Positions 13,769 to 19,940 of a DNA stretch of 20,222 nt are shown here, piece after piece. Both the position numbers and the translations under genes were made by a program. Under the pieces are notes generated by a model. That model did no database searches. It worked only from the letters and a program-made list of their open reading frames with translations, and was not told where the DNA came from. The stretch covers positions 1-20,222 of IMG/VR virus record IMGVR_UViG_3300025286_000182; one strand, written 5' to 3'. Origin of the DNA: a virus. Every line of letters begins with the position of its first letter. The stretch's first letter is position 1.

Positions 13769-14310
13769 AACCAGTAACTAAAAAAGTAAAAGAAAAGAAT
13801 AAAACAATAGATGATCTTGCAGAAGAATTACAAGCACTTAAAAGGCATTTGTATGCAGAATGCAATGAATGTGATGGAACAGGTAAATACAAAGCAGACT
13901 CTGGTAAACCTTCTAAAAATGGTACTGAAGACTCCAGATGTGCAACTTGTTATGGTACAGGAATGCGGAAGAATAGAATAGAAATGATAGAAAAAAGCAT
14001 AGAAAATATAAAAACAGAGGTAAGTAGAATTTCATCAAATCTAAAGATTCATGTAAACAAGCAATCAGTTGAAATTAGAGTATTACCAGAAGGTGGCGAT
14101 GTTAAAAATATTTCTGATTGGGAAGATTACTCAGGAGCATTTGATTTAGATGGTGATGAAGAAACAAGTATAATCATAGGCAAGGCAAGAAATCATTTTG
14201 ATACTTATTTTAAGGATGGTTTCTATCATCGTAATAAAAAGCTTGGAATATTTTTAACAAATCCAAGATCGGGTAAACAATTGATTGAACAAATGGAAAC
14301 AGAAGAATAA
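13765..14310 (+). CDS. Protein with DnaJ-type cysteine-rich repeats
   Basis: 181 residues. CNECDGTG (33-40) and CATCYGTG (59-66) are two CxxCxGxG repeats, half of the four found in DnaJ zinc domains. The region between them is Lys/Gly/Ser-rich. A helical segment (IEMIEKSIENIKTEVSRIS) and an unrecognised beta-rich domain (EIRVLPEGGDVKNISDW) follow. There is no J domain, so this is not a DnaJ orthologue; the repeats probably bind one zinc and mediate protein contact. Start 13765 is chosen for its AAAGAAAGGAAATC leader and ATGA overlap; an ATG at 13717 lies in the previous gene. Confidence 0.76.
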   Translation: MKPVTKKVKEKNKTIDDLAEELQALKRHLYAECNECDGTGKYKADSGKPSKNGTEDSRCATCYGTGMRKNRIEMIEKSIENIKTEVSRISSNLKIHVNKQSVEIRVLPEGGDVKNISDWEDYSGAFDLDGDEETSIIIGKARNHFDTYFKDGFYHRNKKLGIFLTNPRSGKQLIEQMETEE

Positions 14311-14330
14311 TAATAAGAAAGGAAAATAAA

Positions 14331-14576
14331 ATGGCACAGTATAGAGCTGAATGTAAAGGTGGTGGTAACACTGTTAGTAGACTAGGACATAAAACTACAG
14401 GGATTCACAGTCATACACGTGGTTGGGAGTCTGGTATAAAAGTAGAAGGACATTATGATGAGGACTTAGGAGATATATTCATGGTGTATCAAACAAGTGG
14501 TTCTGGTTTTAAAAGACCAGACAGACTTGTAGGCAAACTTGTTGGTGATAGTTTCCATTCCATAGAGAACACATAG
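14331..14576 (+). CDS. Small conserved-type phage protein (MAQYRAE)
   Basis: 81 residues. The pattern MAQYRAECKGGGNTVSRLGH, followed by a GW and GHYDEDLGDIFMVYQTSGSG, resembles a family of small phage proteins I recall as starting MAQYRGT with a conserved SRLGxK. The function is not known; the sequence is beta-rich and probably a compact barrel. The AAGAAAGGAAAATAAA leader is strong. The stop is one base before a 23-residue membrane frame. Confidence 0.76.
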   Translation: MAQYRAECKGGGNTVSRLGHKTTGIHSHTRGWESGIKVEGHYDEDLGDIFMVYQTSGSGFKRPDRLVGKLVGDSFHSIENT

Positions 14577-14577
14577 C

Positions 14578-14649
14578 ATGGACTGGTTAGCATTAATAAT
14601 ATTTGCTCTTATAGTAATAAACATAATAACTGAAATAAGGAAAGGCTAA
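14578..14649 (+). CDS. 23-residue single-helix membrane peptide
   Basis: The frame encodes MDWLALIIFALIVINIITEI followed by RKG. Almost the whole peptide is one membrane helix with a basic end. It fills the gap between two genes exactly, starting one base after a stop, and its 3' end contains the AAGGAAAGG leader of the next gene. No own Shine-Dalgarno is evident, so coupled translation would be needed. It may be real but short random frames of this size do occur. Confidence 0.42.
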   Translation: MDWLALIIFALIVINIITEIRKG

Positions 14650-14650
14650 C

Positions 14651-14902
14651 ATGGTACAGTTCAAGTACAATAATGTAATGAAGAGATATGATGTGAAAGT
14701 TCCATTTACTCTTGCAGATGAGAGTGATATGGTTGTTGTTGCATCAATAACAGAGGATGAAGAGTCAAGAGTGGTGCTACACAGAGATTTATCACTAAAG
14801 CTATTAAAACAGATCATATTGCATTGGGATGAATATGAGCATCAGATGGAAAGGAAGTCAAATGAGCTGATCGAAATAAAACCTAAAAAGAAAGGAAAAT
14901 AA
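14651..14902 (+). CDS. 83-residue protein, unknown
   Basis: No family recognised. The N-terminal half looks beta-rich (MVQFKYNNVMKRYDVKVPFT, then MVVVASITEDEESRVVLH); the C-terminal half is a helix with a basic tail (IKPKKKGK). It has an AAGGAAAGG leader and neighbours packed on both sides. The last codons encode the AAAGAAAGGAAAA leader of the next gene. Confidence 0.72.
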   Translation: MVQFKYNNVMKRYDVKVPFTLADESDMVVVASITEDEESRVVLHRDLSLKLLKQIILHWDEYEHQMERKSNELIEIKPKKKGK

Positions 14903-14903
14903 C

Positions 14904-15095
14904 ATGAAAGTAATAAGAACACTTATATGTCCAGATGGAGTTATTGGACTAAACGGATGGATGTATCTTTTAAATGATGATGGTACAACAATGGAGTTTA
15001 AAGATACAGACTCAGCCAATTCATTTTTATTAGGTGAATATACACAGGAGTATATAGATGAATGGATTGAAATAATAAAGAAAGGAGACAAGTAA
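14904..15095 (+). CDS. 63-residue protein, unknown
   Basis: The sequence opens MKVIRTLICPDGVIGLNGWM, with a short beta-hairpin (YLLNDDGTTMEF) and an acidic helical end (EYIDEWIEIIKKG). The layout suggests a small alpha/beta protein. Leader AAAGAAAGGAAAATAAC precedes the ATG, and the stop shares one base with the next start (TAATG). No domain can be assigned. Confidence 0.72.
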   Translation: MKVIRTLICPDGVIGLNGWMYLLNDDGTTMEFKDTDSANSFLLGEYTQEYIDEWIEIIKKGDK

Positions 15096-15598
15096 TGGGA
15101 TTTGATTTAACAGGACTTAATCCACAGAGTGATACACCAGAGCCTAAATGGACAAAGAGTGACCCAATGATTAAAACAGGTGAGCATTCGTATCAAATAG
15201 ATCCACAGATTAAAGAAGAGTACGATGACTACATGAGAACCAAGTGGGCGTGGCAGGATAGTACAGAGGGTGCGTACTTTAGAAATAATGTATGGCATTG
15301 GAGACCACTATGGAATTTCGTAAGTGGTTGTTGCAGTGATATACTTACAGAGAAAGACATAGAGAGTGGCTATATGAATGATGGACATCGCATAAGTAAG
15401 ACGAAATCAAAACGTATAGCACTTAGAATCAGAAAACGTCTGAAGGGTGGAGATGTACACGCATATGAATCATGGTATACAAGAAAAATATCTAAGCTAC
15501 CAGAAGATGATTGGAATAAAAACTATCCATTCAGCATAGAGAACGTAAGAGCATTTGAAAAGTTCTGTGAGAATAGTGGTGGGTTTGAAATATGGTAG
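15095..15598 (+). CDS. Conserved-type phage protein (MGFDLTGLNP)
   Basis: 167 residues. The opening MGFDLTGLNP and the block YFRNNVWHWRPLWNFV, followed by CCSDIL and a later MNDGHRISK, match a phage/bacterial protein group I recall as widespread and uncharacterised. The C-terminal half is basic and helical (KRIALRIRKRLKGG) and ends in aromatic residues. It has a GAAAGGAG leader and overlaps the following 28-residue frame by seven bases. No catalytic motif can be pointed to. Confidence 0.8.
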   Translation: MGFDLTGLNPQSDTPEPKWTKSDPMIKTGEHSYQIDPQIKEEYDDYMRTKWAWQDSTEGAYFRNNVWHWRPLWNFVSGCCSDILTEKDIESGYMNDGHRISKTKSKRIALRIRKRLKGGDVHAYESWYTRKISKLPEDDWNKNYPFSIENVRAFEKFCENSGGFEIW

Positions 15599-15678
15599 AA
15601 CGAATTTTAGTATACGTAAGCCTAATACTAGTCTGCATTGCTTTTTGGTTTTTAATGGTAAAGATAGTAACAGGATAA
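15592..15678 (+). CDS. 28-residue single-helix membrane peptide
   Basis: The frame encodes MVERILVYVSLILVCIAFWF and ends LMVKIVTG, a single hydrophobic helix with charged N-terminus. It overlaps the previous stop by seven bases, with GGTGGG upstream. The arrangement parallels the 23-residue peptide at 14578. Plausible but short, so confidence is limited. A structured non-coding element begins nine bases after its stop. Confidence 0.42.
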   Translation: MVERILVYVSLILVCIAFWFLMVKIVTG

Positions 15679-15686
15679 TATATTGT

Positions 15687-15757
15687 GAGGGGTGAGTTTA
15701 AACGTGTTGCTCTCACGTTGCAGGTTCTAACATCACCTGCCCTTTCTACTCACCCCT
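15687..15757 (+). ncRNA. Candidate structured RNA 3: three-way junction
   Basis: A ten-base-pair closing helix, AGGGGTGAGT (15688-15697) with ACTCACCCCT (15748-15757), encloses two perfect hairpins: AACGTG/CACGTT (15701-15706, 15714-15719; seven-base loop) and GCAGGT/ACCTGC (15720-15725, 15735-15740; nine-base loop). The hairpins are adjacent with no bases between. All 22 pairs are Watson-Crick. AAATTTT follows, so it could act as an unusual terminator, a processing site or a leader element for the next gene at 15790. It occupies most of a 111-base gap in an otherwise packed operon. Confidence 0.62.
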
Positions 15758-15789
15758 AAATTTTAACTTAATAAAATAAGGAACAGGTA

Positions 15790-16227
15790 ATGTCAAAAAG
15801 AAAATTAGGGGATACTAGTACATACACATTCATGGAAATGGGTGTGCAGAATTTTAGTCATGGTAAAGTTACAATAGATTCTAAATCTAACTTTATACAA
15901 GGTAAACAAATTACTTGTCCTCAATGTGAGCATAAGTTTGTATGGGATAAGTTTTTCTGTTTAACTCCAAGGTATCCTAAGAGTTGGTATGATGATCCAA
16001 AAAAAAATAAAGATGGTATTCCATATGGATTTCAAGTTTTAATGGAAGTAAACACTCCATCTGTAGATGAAGATGGAATAGGTGATAGACTACCAAGAAT
16101 AAGTTATATAGTGAAAGGTGCAAAGCTTACCATTGAAGACAGAGTAAATGATTCAAGTCCAAAGGATAGTGTAGCATTTAGAAGTTCAGATAAACAGCTG
16201 ACACTAACAATAAATAAAATGGGATAA
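15790..16227 (+). CDS. 145-residue protein with CxxC motif
   Basis: Unknown. A single CPQCEHKF motif near residue 40, followed by a further Cys (FFCLTPRYPKSWYDD), could bind zinc or be the remnant of a ribbon. The remainder is beta-rich (GFQVLMEVNTPSV and RISYIVKGAKLTIEDRV). The ATG is preceded by AAGGAACAGGTA. It starts a subcluster with the SH3-like and ParB-domain genes and ends seven bases before the next ATG. No catalytic residues recognised. Confidence 0.75.
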   Translation: MSKRKLGDTSTYTFMEMGVQNFSHGKVTIDSKSNFIQGKQITCPQCEHKFVWDKFFCLTPRYPKSWYDDPKKNKDGIPYGFQVLMEVNTPSVDEDGIGDRLPRISYIVKGAKLTIEDRVNDSSPKDSVAFRSSDKQLTLTINKMG

Positions 16228-16234
16228 TAAAACA

Positions 16235-16540
16235 ATGAAGACAATAGATAAAGATACTGCCAAGCAGTATATATATAAAACAAATGGAAAGATTTTCTCC
16301 GCTGTCTTTACTAAAAAGGATGGCGAGAAAAGGCTAATGGGTTGCAGACTTGGCGTCAGTAAACATGTTAAGGGCGTTGGTCTAAAGTTCAAGCCAGAAG
16401 AAAAGAGCTTAATAGGTGTATTTGACATGGTAAAACGTGCATATAGGTTTATAAGCCTAGATACCCTAGAACAGCTAAAAATAAACGGACATACATATTA
16501 TGTCCAAACTGAAAACAAAAAAACAAAAGGAGTCAAATAA
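16235..16540 (+). CDS. SH3 beta-barrel-like protein (DUF2693 type)
   Basis: 101 residues. The pattern GKIFSAVFTKKDGEKRLMGC, RLGVSKHVKGVG, then LIGVFDMVKRAYRFISLDTL and LKINGHTYYV matches a common small phage/plasmid group annotated as SH3 beta-barrel fold (DUF2693). Its molecular role is not established. The length is normal. Its stop overlaps the ParB-domain gene start in TAATG, so the two are made together. Family call is from motif memory. Confidence 0.74.
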   Translation: MKTIDKDTAKQYIYKTNGKIFSAVFTKKDGEKRLMGCRLGVSKHVKGVGLKFKPEEKSLIGVFDMVKRAYRFISLDTLEQLKINGHTYYVQTENKKTKGVK

Positions 16541-17238
16541 TGACTACTACGTTATCACTAAGGGATAAGGTACGCAACAAGGAGCTGAGAACTATTCCAG
16601 TTTCTGTGTTAAGACCAAATCCAAAAAATCCTCCAGAGAGGACAATGGACAATGCATCGTTCCAAACTCTTCTGCGTGAGGTAAGAAGGTTCGGAGTTGT
16701 AGAACCTATAGGAGTTCATAAACGTACATCAATGGTTATTAATGGTCATCGCAGGTGGATGGCAGCTAAGGCAGCTGGTCTTAGTAATATTGATGCATTC
16801 GTTTATGACATAACAGATGAAGAGATGGATGAACTTTTTCTTGCTCTTAATACGACAGGAAGAAAATTCACCTCTGGTGAAGAGTTGTTCACACATCTTA
16901 AAGGTGGTAAGATAACTAAAAAAACAATGAATGCAATAGATCACATTGTAAAGTTATCCTTGTTTGGGAAGAGAACCAGAGACCACCATTTGAGCATTAT
17001 AAGAGCTGGGATGAAAAGTCCAGTTACTTATCGTAGTGCAATTCAGATGTTTACAAAGCTAACAGAGGAAGTCCGAAGGGGTTCTCTCCTAAAGTGGCAA
17101 TACCTCTGTCTTGAATGGATAACCAAAGTATCTGGGCCATATAAGATGAAGAACTTCTGCGATGATAATATAGACGCAGATGTGTTACTGGATGCTGTTA
17201 AAAAACAAAAACCTATTAAACGTTCTTGGAGTATTTAG
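16540..17238 (+). CDS. ParB/Srx N-terminal-domain protein
   Basis: 232 residues. The N-terminal ParB-like domain (about residues 18-110) shows LRPNPKNP, FGVVEPIGV and INGHRRWMAAKAAGL; the last corresponds to the conserved G-(E/H)RR-xxAA box that contacts nucleotide in ParB/Srx folds. The C-terminal half is helical and basic and may bind DNA (SPVTYRSAIQMFTKL). ParB centromere binders are usually longer with a dimer domain, so this could be a transcription regulator, a ParB-like nuclease or a partition factor. No ParA is in the window. Three TGAGAC repeats and an inverted repeat lie directly downstream and are possible binding sites. Confidence 0.83.
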   Translation: MTTTLSLRDKVRNKELRTIPVSVLRPNPKNPPERTMDNASFQTLLREVRRFGVVEPIGVHKRTSMVINGHRRWMAAKAAGLSNIDAFVYDITDEEMDELFLALNTTGRKFTSGEELFTHLKGGKITKKTMNAIDHIVKLSLFGKRTRDHHLSIIRAGMKSPVTYRSAIQMFTKLTEEVRRGSLLKWQYLCLEWITKVSGPYKMKNFCDDNIDADVLLDAVKKQKPIKRSWSI

Positions 17239-17254
17239 TAGGTTAATTACCTCA

Positions 17255-17282
17255 TGAGACACACATGAGACATTGGTGAGAC
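17255..17282 (+). repeat. Three TGAGAC direct repeats at 11-base spacing
   Basis: TGAGAC occurs at 17255-17260, 17266-17271 and 17277-17282, each starting 11 bases after the last, close to one helical turn. The first two are extended to CATGAGACA. The first also lies in the palindrome CTCATGAG (17251-17258). Same-face spacing is typical of iterons or cooperative operators. They lie between the ParB-domain and ribbon-helix-helix genes, both of which could bind here. Confidence 0.72.
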
Positions 17283-17334
17283 TATCCTCGATATAGAAAA
17301 ATATTTACTATAAATATAAAATATATTGAGGATA
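17283..17334 (+). promoter_or_regulatory. 12-base inverted repeat next to the TGAGAC repeats
   Basis: TATCCTCGATAT (17283-17294) pairs with ATATTGAGGATA (17323-17334), 11 Watson-Crick pairs and one G-T, around a 28-base AT-rich loop. It starts on the base after the third TGAGAC repeat. No T-run follows, so it is not a standard terminator; an operator or an RNA stem upstream of the ribbon-helix-helix gene is more likely. Confidence 0.55.
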
Positions 17335-17392
17335 TATCACTTAAATAAATGTAACTTTAAATACTAATTATAAGGAATATTAAGGTAATTAT

Positions 17393-17545
17393 ATGGATAA
17401 CATTGAAGGTAAAAAGTTCGCAACATATCAATTTAAAGTACCACACGAGCTGTGGACGAAATTCAAGATAAAATCTCTCACAGAGAAAAGTCCAACCTAC
17501 AGAGACACACTGCTAGATCTGATTGAGAGGTATGTTCGCACATAA
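17393..17545 (+). CDS. Ribbon-helix-helix DNA-binding protein
   Basis: The 50-residue protein reads as a complete CopG/Arc-like fold: a beta-strand KFATYQFKVP, helix A HELWTKFKIKSL, a turn, and helix B TYRDTLLDLIERYV. Such proteins dimerise and insert paired strands into the DNA major groove, usually as autorepressors. An AAGG lies upstream of the ATG, and the stop overlaps the nuclease gene start (TAATG). The iteron-like repeats and inverted repeat in the 150 bases upstream are the obvious candidate operator. Fold assignment is by pattern only. Confidence 0.7.
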   Translation: MDNIEGKKFATYQFKVPHELWTKFKIKSLTEKSPTYRDTLLDLIERYVRT

Positions 17546-18333
17546 TGTTCGAGGAAATTTATCATGAATATTTAATCCATAAAAACGATAAAAATCGTGC
17601 TGAAAGATATGTCGGAAACGAAGACTGGTATCATGCAAGTGGTGCTGGTCTTTGCTCTAGAAAGTTGTATTATGAATCTGTAGAAAAGGCAGAGCCTACA
17701 AATCCACCGAACATAAAAAGTTTGAGGATAATGGGATTAGGTACAATAGTTCATGAAGATATTCAGAATGCATTGATATATTATAATAATATATATAATA
17801 ATACATCTCATAAAACAAAAGAAAAAAAAGAAACATCTTCTTACAAAAAGAAAAGTTTTGGAGATATTAAATTCACAATCGAGGGCGAGGTCACTATCCC
17901 TTCCTTCAAGGTCAGAGGTTTTTTTGATGTATTTTCGCAAGACTTCTCGGCTTCGACTACAGACCCACTAAACAGACTATACGATATAAAAACTATTGGC
18001 AATTTCCAATGGGGTAAAAGATTCAGTAAAGTAAACCCAGTTGAAAGTGGACATCATTATTTACAGCTTGGAACTTATGGACTTGCCTTAAAGGAAAAGT
18101 ATGGCACTATTGACAGCATGAGTTTACTGTATTATAACAAAGATAATTCTGTTATGAGGGAATCTGTAGTACCACTATCATACATGGATCAAGCTAAAAG
18201 ATACTGGTATGCAATCAATGAAGAGCATTCAAAAGGATTACCAGGATTTAATATTGGCACATCACCTGTACATAAATGGGTGTGTAATTATTGTCAGTTT
18301 AAAAATCATTGCAACCCACCAGCAATAATATAA
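17545..18333 (+). CDS. Cas4/AddB-like Fe-S PD-(D/E)XK exonuclease
   Basis: 262 residues. RecB-family nuclease motifs are in order: H70 (GTIVHED), D128 (RGFFDV), D147-x-K149 (LYDIKT) and Q174-x3-Y178 (QLGTY). Four cysteines, C37 (LCSRKLYY) and C247, C250, C256 (CNYCQFKNHC), match the 4Fe-4S clasp of Cas4 and AddB, one N-terminal and three C-terminal. It probably resects DNA ends to give single strands for the annealing protein two genes downstream, like the Exo-Beta pair of lambda. No cas1/cas2 or array is present, so a CRISPR adaptation role is not supported. The insertion at about residues 80-105 is Lys/Asn-rich. Confidence 0.87.
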   Translation: MFEEIYHEYLIHKNDKNRAERYVGNEDWYHASGAGLCSRKLYYESVEKAEPTNPPNIKSLRIMGLGTIVHEDIQNALIYYNNIYNNTSHKTKEKKETSSYKKKSFGDIKFTIEGEVTIPSFKVRGFFDVFSQDFSASTTDPLNRLYDIKTIGNFQWGKRFSKVNPVESGHHYLQLGTYGLALKEKYGTIDSMSLLYYNKDNSVMRESVVPLSYMDQAKRYWYAINEEHSKGLPGFNIGTSPVHKWVCNYCQFKNHCNPPAII

Positions 18334-18344
18334 GGAGAGAATAA

Positions 18345-18521
18345 ATGAAGAACATAATAACACTTATAACAGATTGTGCTATGTGGAAAAGACTTGACCT
18401 TGGAACAGTTATAATGATGCCAGATGTTGAGGCAAATAAAGCAGTAAAAAATGGATGGGCAAGCAAAACAGTAAGTAATAATACTCTTAGAGGAGAAAAA
18501 AGTAATGACCAAAACGACTAA
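18345..18521 (+). CDS. 58-residue protein, unknown
   Basis: It begins MKNIITLITDCAMWKRLDLG, then TVIMMPDVEANKAVKNGWA, which has the shape of a small beta-strand/helix element seen at the ends of phage proteins (strand, then A-x-x-x-x-x-G-W-A). Not recognised further. AAGGAGAG precedes the ATG at good spacing. Its 3' end overlaps the annealing-protein gene by 17 bases and carries that gene's GAGGAG leader. Confidence 0.66.
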   Translation: MKNIITLITDCAMWKRLDLGTVIMMPDVEANKAVKNGWASKTVSNNTLRGEKSNDQND

Positions 18522-19068
18522 AAAAACAAACTACTTTACAGAACTTGATCGTGTTGACGTTACAAGGCACATTGAGAAGAAAGGTAAGTTCAGCTATCTT
18601 AGTTGGGCTTATGCTGTAAGAGAATTAAAGAAAAGACATCCAGAGGCAACATGGGTTGTACATGAATGGGAAGGTATACCATATGTAAAGACAGAATGTG
18701 GATTCTTTGTAAAGGTAACTGTAACTGTTGATAATATTGATGCTACACAAGTACATCCTGTGCTAGATAATCAAAATAAAACAGTTAATGCACCAAATGC
18801 ATTCCAGATTAATACAAGTATACAAAGGTGTCTAGCTAAAGCTATTGCACTACATGGTCTTGGCATTCATTTATATGCTGGTGAGGATTTACCACCAAGT
18901 CCACCACTTGATACAATACAACAAAAAGAATTATTTAATGTTCTTGAATCTAAAGAAGCAGACAAGCAGTTAATTGACAAAGTAACAGAACAAATAAATA
19001 ATGGAATAATCAACCAGAGTAATTATCTGCAAGCAATGGATCATTACTCAAATTCAAAAACACAGTAA
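18505..19068 (+). CDS. DUF1071 single-strand annealing protein (Sak3-type)
   Basis: 187 residues. The N-terminal 135 residues match the DUF1071/Sak3 pattern: FTELDRVDVTRHIEKKGKFS, YLSWAYAVRELKKRHPEA, TECGFFVKVTVTV, then AFQINTSIQRCLAKAIALHG and LYAGEDLP. This group belongs to Rad52-like phage annealing proteins that form rings on single-stranded DNA. The remaining 50 residues are helical and polar, possibly for partner contact. The neighbouring nuclease and SSB complete a recombination module. A GAGGAGAAAAA leader precedes the ATG. Confidence 0.87.
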   Translation: MTKTTKKTNYFTELDRVDVTRHIEKKGKFSYLSWAYAVRELKKRHPEATWVVHEWEGIPYVKTECGFFVKVTVTVDNIDATQVHPVLDNQNKTVNAPNAFQINTSIQRCLAKAIALHGLGIHLYAGEDLPPSPPLDTIQQKELFNVLESKEADKQLIDKVTEQINNGIINQSNYLQAMDHYSNSKTQ

Positions 19069-19077
19069 GGAGAGTAC

Positions 19078-19722
19078 ATGGAGACAATGACCGAGTTATT
19101 AAAAGAAGAAGCTCTGTTCATACCAAGTGAAAATGGTACAACAGAAGGTAAAACATATACGCCAAAGGTAGAAGGTGATTATCTTGGGCATATAGTAGAT
19201 ACCAGAACTCTTGTGAGAGAGTTTAGAACAACCGAAGGTAGGAATGTTAAAGCACGTATATTCAATTTTAAAGTCTGTGTAGCTCCAGAAAATGCTACAA
19301 TAGAATATACTTTCACTGATAGAGAAGGTAGAGATCATACTACGAATGGCGAACCATATGTAGGATGGACTGTAAGTGCAAGGGGTGTATTTAGATTCCT
19401 TGAACCAACAGAACATGATACATTTGAATCAAACTCCGAGAACAATGTAGCATATCTTCGTTTCTGTCAAGCACTTGGACATACAATAGAGACAACAAAA
19501 CGTGAAGTAAATGGAAAAACTATTGATGTTCAAATCCTACCAACATTAACAGAATCTGACCTAGATGGTAGTCCAGTTATTGCTGTTGTTGGTCGTGATA
19601 AAGATTGGGTTAATAATGAAGGTGAAACAATGCCATCATGGAAGGCTAAGTTTGTTAAACTATGGAAAGAAGGTAAACGTCTTGCAACAACTACGACCAA
19701 CGACAATGACCTTCCGTTCTAG
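19078..19722 (+). CDS. Single-stranded DNA-binding protein with DNDLPF tail
   Basis: 214 residues. The C-terminus ends in Thr/Asn-rich linker and NDNDLPF, the acidic-Pro-Phe tip that bacterial SSBs use to recruit repair and replication proteins. The body is beta-rich (YLGHIVDTRTLVREF, RIFNFKVCVAP, GWTVSARGVFRFLEP), compatible with an OB fold, but is longer than E. coli SSB and only weakly like it. Context beside an annealing protein supports the role. GGAGAG lies just upstream of ATG 19078; an ATG at 19087 is the alternative. It overlaps the next small gene by 17 bases. Confidence 0.78.
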   Translation: METMTELLKEEALFIPSENGTTEGKTYTPKVEGDYLGHIVDTRTLVREFRTTEGRNVKARIFNFKVCVAPENATIEYTFTDREGRDHTTNGEPYVGWTVSARGVFRFLEPTEHDTFESNSENNVAYLRFCQALGHTIETTKREVNGKTIDVQILPTLTESDLDGSPVIAVVGRDKDWVNNEGETMPSWKAKFVKLWKEGKRLATTTTNDNDLPF

Positions 19723-19840
19723 CATAAAACGGAAAATAGCAAAGCTTCTTGTAAAAGGGTTTCATCGTAAGCCTACTACTGTTGCTAAATTTCTAAGTAT
19801 AAGCAGAGCAACTGTATATAGGTATATAAAAAATTCGTAG
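19706..19840 (+). CDS. 44-residue helix-turn-helix protein
   Basis: The short basic protein starts MTFRSSIKRKIAKLLVKGFH and ends with KPTTVAKFLSISRATVYRYI, which reads as a helix-turn-helix like the C-terminal domain of serine recombinases (HTH_7 type). It is the whole protein here, without a catalytic domain. ATG 19706 lies in the last codons of the SSB gene and has no visible Shine-Dalgarno, so coupling is needed; a longer frame from 19565 only shadows the SSB gene. It may be a small DNA-binding regulator. Confidence 0.55.
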   Translation: MTFRSSIKRKIAKLLVKGFHRKPTTVAKFLSISRATVYRYIKNS

Positions 19841-19842
19841 GC

Positions 19843-19938
19843 ATGGGGTCTCTTAAGAGGGATATTGCTAATCTTTATTCCATGCTAAAGACGAATATGC
19901 ACCTATGGTGCAACAGCTGGCTGGAAGTTGCAGGATAA
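19843..19938 (+). CDS. Possible 31-residue protein
   Basis: An open frame begins two bases after the previous stop: MGSLKRDIANLYSMLKTNMH and further to WLEVAG. The composition is plausible for a small helical protein, but there is no Shine-Dalgarno. The same bases hold hairpins (GCATGG/CCATGC at 19841-19846 and 19880-19885; TGCACC/GGTGCA at 19898-19903 and 19907-19912), so the stretch may instead be the 5' part of the structured RNA. Confidence 0.25.
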   Translation: MGSLKRDIANLYSMLKTNMHLWCNSWLEVAG

Positions 19939-19940
19939 AA

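Noticed and set aside
13765-14310. DnaJ co-chaperone
   Set aside because: Only two CxxCxGxG repeats and no J domain with HPD motif.
17545-18333. CRISPR adaptation cas4
   Set aside because: No cas1, cas2 or repeat array is present, and the neighbours are phage recombination genes.
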